Source: Aphrophora alni | Lineage: Eukaryota > Arthropoda > Insecta > Hemiptera > Aphrophoridae | Reading direction: 5' to 3' | Length of the DNA stretch: 64,000 nucleotides | Assembly: GCA_963513935.1 (NCBI GenBank) | Contig: OY740768.1 | Coordinates: forward strand, 64,708,786-64,772,785 | Program-made: the position numbers and the translations under genes | The notes under the pieces: model-generated | What the model was told of the DNA's origin: nothing | The model's input: the letters and a program-made list of their open reading frames with translations, nothing else | Databases searched by the model: none | Shown: positions 37,301-49,717 of the stretch, in pieces | How positions within the stretch are numbered: position 1 is the first letter of the stretch | How the letters are laid out: every line of letters begins with the position of its first letter

Positions 37301-40300
37301 TTATATTTTCTTGTGTATTGTAGAATTTTAATGTATACCATCAAAAGAAAATATTATGTACCACTGAAAAGAATCCATACATTTTTAATATCATGAGGAA
37401 CAGTTTGTGTGGTCTTGATGGATCTTGGTAGCAAATCAATGAGCCTTTCTGTGCATGTGTAAACTGTCACTAAAACTCATTGAACTATTCAGTTGGCTGT
37501 TCCTGACATCGTGGAGTGAGCTCGTGTACTATTTGATTGTCATATTAAAAATGAACAAGCGAGTAAATCAGCAAATTTGGATCAAATTTGTAAAACTTTA
37601 TATTTGTCTTTGTAACTATTCCGATGATTAAGAAGGTTTTTTATGATGATTCAATAAGTGACTCCCATATAAAATTGTGAAAGGCCTTCGTAGGAAATTT
37701 GTACATTTGTACATTTGTAGTGGTGCCTGTTGTCTTCTAATTTCAAGCCAAACCCTTGTAACGGGATACTTTATCTAATCGAAGTCCAAACCTCTTACCT
37801 GTACAGAGCTGTTCAAGTAAAACCGCTATCTAATGCAGATGCGTATTAGCCACTCACATCTCAAATCTTTTTTGTGGTTTTATCACAGTTTCTTTTCCTA
37901 AATAATTTATTGGTTATCAACACCAACATCGATGCTAGTCTGCATTCAATCAATTCTTTGAGATTTCATTTCCGAAATAATTTCGTCGTTAATTATATCA
38001 ATTCCAAGCCGTGGTTTGACACACGTTTTATAATTAAGGTGGATTGTGCAATCTCATAAGATACTGATTTATGTATATATCCAAACGTCATGTGGTACTA
38101 TTATTAATAAGTATAAATAATTACTTGTTAAATGAACTTTGTATGAACAATTTTGAACTAGTTTTGTTGTGCAAATCAGCTAGCTAAATCGCGAGTGAAG
38201 TCTTTATGCTACAATCTTATGTGGTGGACACCTTCAAGATCAGGTACTGTATTTTTTTTAGTAAAGTTGTAATCCTTAAAATTTTAACTTTAACTTGTAT
38301 ACCAAAGAAATGGTTGTTTTAAGATTTGAAATATGAAAATAAACCGGGAGATTTATAATTGGTCCATAGGGAAGACCACGTGAGTCAAATGAATGACTGA
38401 AAATAAATATTAAAACAAGGGTAATAAAAATTTAATATAGATTTCCAAAATATTCATTTGAAGTATAAAATGTTAGTTGTAGGTTGTAATAAATGTTTAA
38501 GTGATATATTGTGTTGTGATAACAGACAGAACCTGTTGCCGTGTAAATGACTTGAGTGGTGTCCGTGTGCAAAGTATGTGAACAGTTTTTAGCTGACTTT
38601 GTACATTTGAAAGGACGCTTATTTTGTGAGATCTAGAGAAGCGAGTCAGTCTGTGGGAAACGTTTAAGATAGTAAGATGTGTTTTTAGGAGAGTTGAAAG
38701 GTGGCATCTGACGTTGTAAGACGTATTTTCTGAATAGAAGAAATTTTAGAACGATGTAGTGTAAATGTTTTAAACAGTTGAAAGGAGGTCTCTGACCTAG
38801 CTAGATGTACTTTCCGTTAAAAGAAATTTTGGAACAATGTAGTGTTAATGCTAAAGTGACTCTTTCAGCGGCATCTGACTTTGTCAGAAGTATTTTCTGT
38901 TCGAGGACATTTACGGACAATGTAGTGTAAATGTTTTATTAAAACAGTTTCAAAGTAACGTAAGGTATAAAGTAAATAGAAGGGACAGTTTAAAATTAAT
39001 TGACTGTAGAGTGTGCAGAAGAGTGATGAACACTTTCAGTAGTACTGTGAATTTGAAAAGACAATTTGAGATCGTCGGCGGGCTGATTGCGTCTACAATG
39101 AAATTGCATTTCAGGAACGAGGGCTGCTTACCACAAAAGACATTCACAATGGAAATGACCACATGTGGTAACAAAAAATGATAGACAATTTTATATAAAT
39201 TTCTGTATATAAAAGGATCATTGATAAAAAGAAAATATGTTAAAATTTGTTTAAATGAATAGTTGTAATGTAAGCAGTAATTGTAAAAAAGGATTTACTT
39301 TAACTTCTAAATAAAATAATATAAATTTTTAATATATGAGAATAAGGAAGCTCATAATAAGTATAATCAGTAAAAGTTGCAACTAATTAAAGTAGAATCA
39401 TTGAAATGAATTTTGGTCTCTTCAAGACAGGATAATTTTAAATTTATGATATAAAGTTTCCATATTTGAATTTTTTTCATTTCTCTATTGGCTAAACATT
39501 TACTGAAAAATATTGTTTTTCTTAGAATTGCTGAGTTTTTGTGTACGTTATAAGTAGGCTTAAAAAATAACTGCTCACCGGTTAATTCCATGGAACAGCT
39601 TACAGGTGTTCAAATTGTCGTCCATTTTGTTCCATACACAAATCAACATGGGTTGGAAAGGAATCAACTGCTCGCAGTACTTCCTCTCTGTTTATCGACC
39701 CCACTGCATTTCTTATTCTATCTTGCATTTCTTCTCTTGTAGTAGGCCGATTTCTGTACACATTTCTTTGAGTCTTCCCCATAAATAGAAGTCCATACAT
39801 GTTAGATCAGGAGACCTCGGAGGAAAGTTTGTTGGGCCTCCTCTTCCTATCCATCGCCCAGGAAATTACTGGTCCAAAGTTTGACGAACAGCAATTGCAT
39901 AGTGTGCAGGCGCACCATCATATAAGAACCACATAGTATTTCTAATTTCTTGTGGAACTTGTTGTAGCAAATTAGGTAAGATTTCTAACAAAAAATGATT
40001 GTACAAATTTCGATTCAAATTACCTTCGAAGAAATGAGGCCCAATTATCTATTACCTATGATTCCACACCAAGTGTTTAGTACCCAATATCTTTGGTTGT
40101 CAACCTCCCTCATCCAACGGGGGTTTTCGAATGCCCAATACCGCATATTGTGACGGTTAACCTCTCCATTACTTCGAAAAGTAGCTTCATTGCACTACAA
40201 CACTTTCCGTTAAAAAAAGGGGATCTTCTTGGAACTGTTCTCTGGCCCAAATACAAAAAAATTGTCTGTTCAGGAAGTCGTTTTCATCTAACTCTTGGTG

Positions 40301-43300
40301 GACTGACATTCGGTATGGGTGTAATTTATTTTCTTTCAAAATTCTCCATACAGGCATTGGGCTAATTCCGGATTCCACAGACAATCTTCTGACAGATTAA
40401 TGAGGATTTACCTGCACTGCAGCCAAAACATCAGCAGTCCTCTCATCTCTCACTGGTTTAGCAATTTCTTGGTTTTTGTGGCCAGGGTTAGGCTGCACAT
40501 GTCCCGTCTCGCGCACACGGTCTGCCAGTCTTCTAAATGCCTGCCTAGACATTGGATGTTGCCTCTCTGGATATCTATTAGCATAAAGCGCAGCCGCAGC
40601 CGTAAAGTTTTGGTAACACTCCCCCAAAATCATAAGCATATCAAAAGCTTCATTATTTGTGTACGCCATGTTGACGCTGCACAAAGATACCAAACTTCAC
40701 TAACACAGAACGATTGTCAAAAAAAACTGCCTAAGCAACAGCAAAACCTGCACTGAACCTTTAATAGACTTTGACCGGGTGCAGTAAAGGTAGATTAAAC
40801 AATGACTCAAGTTTGAACAATACACTAGGAATACTCATGAATGAGCATCTAATTCAATGATCCTTATCTTTTCGTTATCAGTCAAATTCTTTATTCCTTT
40901 AAAAGCGATATTCCTTCCATCGCTACTGTGGTATTATTATTAATTTTTTTTTCATATTTCTTTGTTACAAATGTTATTACAGTATTATTTTATGTTAGCT
41001 TAAATTTTGTTATGATTTAATGTTGACAACCTTAACCCAGGTTTTTAAAAGAGAAAAACAATATTTTTCTGTAAATTTTAAGCCAATAGAGAAATGAAAA
41101 AAATTAAAATATGAAAAATGTTGATAATTGTAAGGGCTTCAATTTGATATGTAAGATGACCCACATTGCAATTTGAAAATTTTGAGATTGAAACTTGCTA
41201 AAAATGTGAGAAAACCTACCAAAATTAGGTATTGTTTGAAAGGTCTCATCTTTGTCAATGTACTTTAAAAATTGTAGCTGTTAAAACAAATGTTTATGAC
41301 AGATGTAAAAAGATATGTAAACTTAAGTTTTTATGATGTTTCGGGCCACCCTGTATTGACGGTGCAAGATAAATGAAAAACATTTTTTTTTAATGATCAG
41401 TGTACCGAGACCTTTAAAATGAGGTACAACACGACCTACATTTACATTTGAAAATTTCCCAAAAACCAACCCCCACCCCCAAAAATACCCTTTTGGGGCA
41501 TTTTAGAGGGTTGAAAACATTTTTCCTGAATTCCTTGCGGTCGAAATAGGGGGTTATCAGTTTAAACTAAATGTCAAAGTATTCTCGTTTCAATGCTATA
41601 CAAGCCGGCCACCTGCTCTGATACACCCTGTATATTTATATTTATATTAATATAATAAAAGAAAGAAGAATGATTAGTTTCATGAGAATCTCATTTATCA
41701 TTCTTCCACAAAAATCAAGTCAACTCTCGTTATTCAATATTCTTTGAACACTAGGAAATTGAAATATTACAAGTTTCATCATCTATGATAGTAGTTTTCA
41801 TACAGTTTTTGTCGCTATTAGCATGATAAAGCAATTCTTGGCTAATTTTCACATGGTTTTCTTTTTGGAAGCTTGTGAGCTGCCATGGCACCAGTTTTGC
41901 AGAGACATAATGCATGCCAAGTTTTTAAGTTAAAATTTCGTGACATGCCCCGATTCTGATCCCAACCTCTTCTGCTCAGTTAAACGAAGATTTTCATGAA
42001 TCACAGATCGTACGGCATCAATGTTTTCATAGTTTGTTGATGTCGAGGTTCATCCTGATGACGATGATCTGTCCGATTAGAAATGCTTAAACCATTCGTA
42101 ATATTGTGTACGGCTTATATAGTCCTCCTCATGGGCCTGTTCAAGCAATGCCCACATTTCGGTATACGATTTACTGATGTTAAAGAAATATTTAATGTTA
42201 CAACATTGCTCCACAAAGTCCTTCATCTTCACTTTCTCACTACTTCGCAGACCCCTAACTACACATGTTTACTTAACAGGTTTTAACTCGCTAACTGATA
42301 AAACTACAACAATGCAATAAACCTTGTTTTGTTTCTAAAGAATCGCGCTAAATTGTAACATAGTGCGCAAACTCAAACTGTACAAAGTTTGCACGCATTT
42401 TAAAAGTTCGGTCTTGTTTTCAACATACCTGCTAAGACAAAATGCTACATAACGCACCAATAATTAAATTTGTAGGATAATTCAGTGATGAGATAAAGAA
42501 CTCATGCAAAATTGATAACAACTTTTTTTTATCAACATAAAAATCTGAAACTACAGTATCCCATATATAACACTTGCATAAATGTCATATAACAAATTGG
42601 TAGTGTTCTTATAATACATTTACGAATATGAACTTTTAAAGTGGGACACTTGTCTGAACATCGAAATGTTGAAAAAAAAGGTACTTTTTTGTTTTACCTG
42701 CAATAAAAACCATATAGAATAAAAATAAAAATGTCAACTTTGACATTAATCAACGCAGATTATGCTATATCGGATTTGTTTTAGTTTCTTTGGTAAATTT
42801 TATATTAATGTGTACGGTACACTCGCGATAGTCCGACATTTGACAGTCTGACACACTCGGTAGTCCAGCAGACCTGTCAGTTGATTCACCATGCTATGCT
42901 AACAATATTAAAGTAATTTGAGCTCTTTTTTTACCGTTTGCCTGTTATAAAAAGTTTGATTGAAATTCTACGAGAATCAGTGGAAGAATTACAAAAAATG
43001 GGTTTTAGATGGTAACTTTACCGTTGAACTTGCAGACGAAATTATCACCAAAATCACAGAACCTGTTGACGATACGTTCCAGAAGACCTCGGAAGTAAGA
43101 TTCACAGTCATCTGTGATGAAGCTGTATCAACTCCAAACACTTTGTTACGACGGTATGAGGAAATAGGATCTGACTACAAGTAAATATTGATGTTAAAAG
43201 ACATTCAAGATATGCTTAGCATTGACTGACAGTTAATGTAAGAAACAGAAGACTATCCTAGATTTCTTCAATGTGTAAATACTGTACTGTATGTATGCCT

Positions 43301-46300
43301 TTCATTTAAAAATGTTGTAATACACAATTCATATTTTTTATTACATATACATACATGTTTTATTAATATGTTAGAAACCAAAGATTGTGTGTATTTTTAT
43401 CACAAACACCCCCATGTACTTCCCGCATTGTTCTGCGAAATACCCCATGTTCTCTCATGTAAGTCACTTAGTTATACTCTCTTTCATTTAATATTTTTGT
43501 CTATTTCTGTTATTTTGACATTTTCAAATTAATTTAAATTTTGTAAATAACATCTGATTGCGCAGTTTTTCTTATAACACACACTCTACTTACTTAAATT
43601 GTATTTATTATGATTTATTTATTTAGTTTTAAATATAACTTGAACTAATGTGAAATTATTATACAGGTGTACATCCTCATGATGCAAAGTCTTGGAATGA
43701 AGATTCTTTTTCTGAATTAAAAGAAATAGCTGAATCTTCTGAATGTGTTGCCATTGGTGAATGTGGTCTAGACTACAACCGTGATTTTTCTACTCCAGAT
43801 GTTCAAAAAGAAGTTTTTGAACAACAGGTAATAAATTTACTCCAAAACAAGGATGTGTAGTAAACTCTATAGCCTAAAGGAATGATTTTACTCAGTTGGT
43901 TTAGGTATCTGCTTATTTCATTACAGTTCAGAACTAACTGTACATGAAGTTTTGCTACAGTTATTTACATGAACCATCAAATGTTATCTAAATTTTACCC
44001 TCATGTGTTGTTGGATTTTTTTTACCTATACTTATGTTTTCATTAAGCTAATAATAGGCATAATGTAAATGACTTTAAAAAATTTGTTTATTTAGAATAT
44101 ATTTTGATCCTGAGTATATCATATACAAGTTGTACCAGTGTATCTTTTCATGGACTGTTTACTTCTTCTCTCTAACAATTTGCTGTTGAATTTACTCTTA
44201 TAATACAGTGTATAAATTTTAAAAACATAAATGTAATTTAAAAAAATCAAATTTATATGAAAGTATCAGTTAAGAGGAATATATTGTGGAAAAATAAGCG
44301 AATCCTTCTCTACTAAAGAATACAGAATGAAGTTAAGATTAAACTCTGTTTCCACTCCAATATTGATCAGAAATAATTGAAATAATTATTCATACACAGG
44401 ATATTTTTTTTTTTAACTTTCAAGACTGGGATATACAAAAAGGAAGAAAAAAAGTTCATATGAAGGTATGTCCTAAAACGTTTAGTTTTCCGTCTATCTG
44501 TCTGTATGTGTTTTTTACTTAATACTTTGTATCTTAGGATCCTCTGAAGATATCAACTTCAAACTTTGTACATGTATTACATCCATTAAGACCCATTTTG
44601 TGTGGAATATCAGTTTATATTTTGTACCATTTCAAAATGGTGGCCATTTTAAATTTCTAAATCTCAATATTTCAAAATCCGTAAATTTTATAAAAATGTT
44701 TACTAGAGACAAAAAAGTTGCTAAATTTTATCTCTTATATAACGGTGCATAAATTATTAAGATTCTATGATTATTAATTGAGTTTTTCCAATTTTATTTG
44801 TTATTATAACTAGACATAGTCTATCAAGTAATTTATCTCTAAAACTAGGAATACTTTGTGCTATATATAATACTTCTTTTGAAGAATCCTAAAAACTTTA
44901 TAATATATACACTAATAGATCCATTCACTACACCAGTTCTAATGGTTTCACACTCTCTTCAACCGAACGAACCAAATCTTTATTGTCCAGTTTTTTCATA
45001 TCACTGTTTTCTATAGATAGAGCATTCTCTCATGATTCCTTGCACAGTTGTATTGTGGAGAAATTTAAATGTTCTCAAATAATGACTATTTGAGTATAAT
45101 TTGACGTTGACTCTGAACAAATGATATCGGGTCAAATAGTTTAAAGTTCAAAAAATAGCTAATTTCATACTTGATTAATAGTGTGAGATTAAGGTATTGT
45201 AACTATTGCTATTGCAAATATGGCTTTTGCTGTTGTTTTTGTAACTTTTGTTGTCTATATTGTAATTAATTAGTGTTTTGTGAAATATGGATAATTTTAT
45301 GAACATATTTTGTTGTAATTTTAGATTTTTGATGTGCATATACTGACGATGTCTATTGCTTGTATATCAGGCTTAATGGCTTATACATAAATAAAGTATA
45401 AGAAATTAATATTATGTTCACCTGTCGGCATAAATTATTTCCTGTCACTTTGTTTATTTTACAAAAATATGTTAAGTAGGTTTATAAAACTATTAAGTTT
45501 TGTATCTTAGCAACCAGTTGAGAATACAACTGAACCAAATAGTTACAGTTCTTACGTTAATTGCAGTTACACCAGAGGAAACAAGCTAGAACAGTTTGGT
45601 ATTGTTGTATGCTATTGTGGAGTTGTGAAAAGTTGAGAGAATATCTTTTAACTCTCTTTATAACAGCAATAACATCTCCCATCTCTTCTAGTTATTCAAT
45701 TTATCAAATTTTCTGGTTTTTTTAGTTTTCATATAAAGTTCAATTGAATTTCTTAGGTTTGTGTGGCCTATGCCGAGTCTATGTTCTTCAAGAGTTGAAA
45801 GTAACACTTTTCATTCGAGCATTTCATTTTAAAAGCTATGGCACAAATATAAATAAAATGACAAACATGAATACCTAGTTAACTTTGATGTAAACTCGAA
45901 ATCCTGTGGCCATATTACACATAAAAGACAGAGAACAGAACCAAACATTAATTTCTTTTGATAATTCGCTTATTCTCAGCACTTTGGATTACTAATGTTT
46001 TCAATGGTAGATATACAGAAGAAATTTGTAATTCTTTGTTGCTCATTCAGCTTCAATTTACAACCATTTGCTGCAGTATAATGATATCTTAAAATTTGTA
46101 TGGTGTTTGACGTATACTTTAGAGCTTTTATATCTAATGAGATACTGGAAATTAACTATGAATTTAGCAGGCCATTTAGATAACTACTTCCAGGATGTTT
46201 AGATATTATAGTATTCCTATATTGTAATGATATAAGCTGTCTTGTTAGTTTTAATTGAAAAGACCAAAATACATTCTTTTAATTTAAGAGGACTAAATTC

Positions 46301-49300
46301 ATCATTGCAATATTTAAAGTACCATTCACTTTTATTTGGCCAGTAACAGATAATTGTATTTGTATGAATATTGGTTAAGTAAACAAAGTTAAATATTTAA
46401 CTATATTTTTGCACTCTTAAACTACCGGGAAAAGACATATAGATCAAATAAGAAGTTGCGCCTTATGAGCTCATTATATTACATTAAAACTCTAGAACTG
46501 GCAGTGTAAACTTTAATAGTCTTTTTTTTTTCTTCTTTTTTTTTAAATCATAAAAAATACTAATATTATGCAAAACCCAACTTGTAAGATATCATTTTTC
46601 TCAGAAAGGTGCATATAATTTATCTGTGTATTGAAAAAAAATGTTTAGATGTAAAACATTTAGAGTAAGTATGTTAGGAATCAAAAAATGAAGTGAAAAT
46701 TTCACAGAAAAGCATATATAACTAAAAAATCGAAATATCTTCTTTGTAGTAGTATAAAGATCGGCAGGAAAATATCAATTTAAAAGATCAAATCTTCAAA
46801 GTTTGTTAGGCACTACTAAGAACAAACCAGAGGAGTACATTTTTGGAACACTTCGTAGATATATCATACTTCGTAGATAACACTTCATATATATCCCGTA
46901 TACTATGAGAGCTATGATAATTTCGAATATGTAGTTCGAAAGAGGAAGAAAAAATATTGTCAACCTGTGGTATTTCAACAAGAATTACCATTTACAAAAT
47001 TTATATGGTCAATGAGTTCACATTTATTACGATGTTCGGTGACGTGCTACACTCTCGTGGAAAAACACAAAACTTTATTGAATTCTTGAATTTTATCTTT
47101 TGTGAAAGGATTTTGGGTTATATGATTATAACATTACCTTTACAATGATATGTTACACATTTTGATACAATAATATTTACTAGGCTCAAAATTGAATTGA
47201 AAAAATGTGATTTTTATGCTGTAAAAAGTGTTAAAATTGTTGATTTTGTTTATTTTTATAGATTAAAAACTATAACAGTTAGAAAGAGTTGGAAAGCTTA
47301 GATTGAAAGGTGAAAAATTGGTCTATAGAACAGTGTTACTGTAGATTTGTTAGACAGGAATATAGATTTGTGAAAATTATACAATTAATGATGTAAATTT
47401 ATGTTTAACAACTGCGCACTTGTATAACTAGTTTGCCAAAAAATACACAAACTTTACCAATGAATTAAATATTATTTATAATGTTTTATGGTTTTTTTTT
47501 TTTTTTTTTTTACATGAATATGCATCTTTGGAAAATTAGCTTTACAACGGTATTAAATTTATTGCGGTAGGATGATTATTAGTGGGCAAAATGTTGAATT
47601 GCAAAAAACATGTTTTTGTGTCGATTACCATCACTTGATGTTCCTTATCAACACTTTTATCTCGAAAGGAGGTTTGAGGGCTAAGTACAGGCATGGAAAA
47701 GCGACATACCCTAATTGGATCTACACCTATCTTCATATGCGTTATATGTAGCTTGTCTTTCATTTTTCCTATAAGATCTCTCTTGATCAACTCTTGTTCT
47801 CTTCTGGCGTTAACATTATTTGAGGACTATGAGTCTCATTTTTATGCTCTTTCTTTTTTTTTTTTTTTTTTTATAAGGTGATTATAACTTTGAGGTTTTT
47901 CGCATTTAACATTCTAACAGCCAGTCTTCATCCTGTAAGGCCGACTATTTTTCTAATAAATTACATGTGTTTTAGTCAAAAATATTTATATGCCACTAAT
48001 GAGACATGGCGGGTGTGTTATGTTGTATATCATTTTGTTCAGAACTTTTTGAGGAATATTTCTACATCGTTGTGTTAAATATTTTGTTTTTTTTTTCATG
48101 AAGAAGAAACCAAAGTTTTTATAAAAAAGAAAAGAATTTCCAAGTTTTACATCATATAGTACAAACTTATTTTGAAAAAAAAAAAAAAAAGAAGAAGAAA
48201 ACTGTTATATACAAACTAAGCATTTGTTTATAATGAATTCAAAAATACACAGTTTACAAAAAAATTTTAAATAAAATAATATCCAACAAAAGAAGACTTC
48301 AAGTGAAAATGTTGTCATTGTCCAATGGGTTTGGCTAGGCCTAATCCACAGCAACATCTGATAGTTCACTATTATCTCATTATTTTTTCTAGTATTTCAC
48401 AAATTGCTTTAATTCAAGTTAGACATCACTAATTATAATTAGGTAAATTAATTGTACCAAAACATACCGTACATGCAAATTAAACAGTCAAATATGGAAC
48501 CATAGTAAACAGAACCATATCAGCTATGCTCATGATAGTAAAACAATTCTCTTTTGAATAAAATTACGCTGTAACAATGTGTACTAATATTAAAAGATTA
48601 ATAGATCATTTCTTCCCTTATTGATAGGTGCCAAAATCATTACAATACAATGAATACTTTTCGTACAACATTGATACTATGAAACCACTATATAAAATAC
48701 AATTTTTGTTGTTTGGCCAGGTAGACTGTACTTAAAATATTATAATCATATTTTAGTCATTGCAGGGTTAAATGACAACATCAACAACTAAAACCTCTTA
48801 GTATACTCTAAAAATTCAGTCATAAACTTTTCATTTAAATATATAAATTATCCTTCTTTCCTTTGTTTTCAGAATTAAATATCATTTTATTATGTTCTCT
48901 TCCCCCCCCCCCCCCTCTCTCTCCCTCTCCCTCTCCCTCTCTTTCCCCACGTTAAAAGTTTTTTAGGCATATTTTTTTATAGAAGTTTAAATAAATACTA
49001 AGATGAGATGGATTGTCATAGAAGAGATCTGTGTTTCAACAGATACTGAAGGTAAATATTGAACATTTTCATATTTATTCACTTATAATGGCCCAAGATT
49101 TACCTGAAAAAAATTAATAATGCCACATAGAATTAAAATTAACAAGACAATGGATATTAAGTATTGATGATACAAAATTAGTTTTTAAGTTCAGTGAATA
49201 AAATTTGGATATATATATATATATATATATAACAATATATATATATATATAAATATATATATTTGTTTTTTTTAGTAAATATTATACACATATTGTCGGA

Positions 49301-49667
49301 TTTTCCAATGTATTGTCCACTTTTAGTAGAATGAAGGTAGTAATTTCTGACATCTAGCATATTTAATATTATAAAAGTTGAACTTATTTTCCAGTATTTG
49401 TAATTTTCACTTTTTGACTCAATATCTCTTGATGTGGACTTGTTTAGCACAATAATACAGTAGAACCCCTCTTAACCGGTCTAGTCGGGACTGACACCCG
49501 GGCCGGTTAATCCGAGGTTCCCGTGAAAAATCGGTTTTTGTTCAAAGAAATTTTATATAATCAGGTAGCGCTAAGAATGATGCAATTAAGATGTTATTGC
49601 AACTCATTTTATTGTACATAAATGTATCGTATATTATACATACATTATATATATATTATGTATTATG

Positions 49668-49717
<50 letters not shown>

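Noticed and set aside
42960..43184. 74-codon plus-strand ORF as a host exon
   Set aside because: Neither border fits TatD frames, and no known domain is visible; it is more likely part of a decayed transposon.
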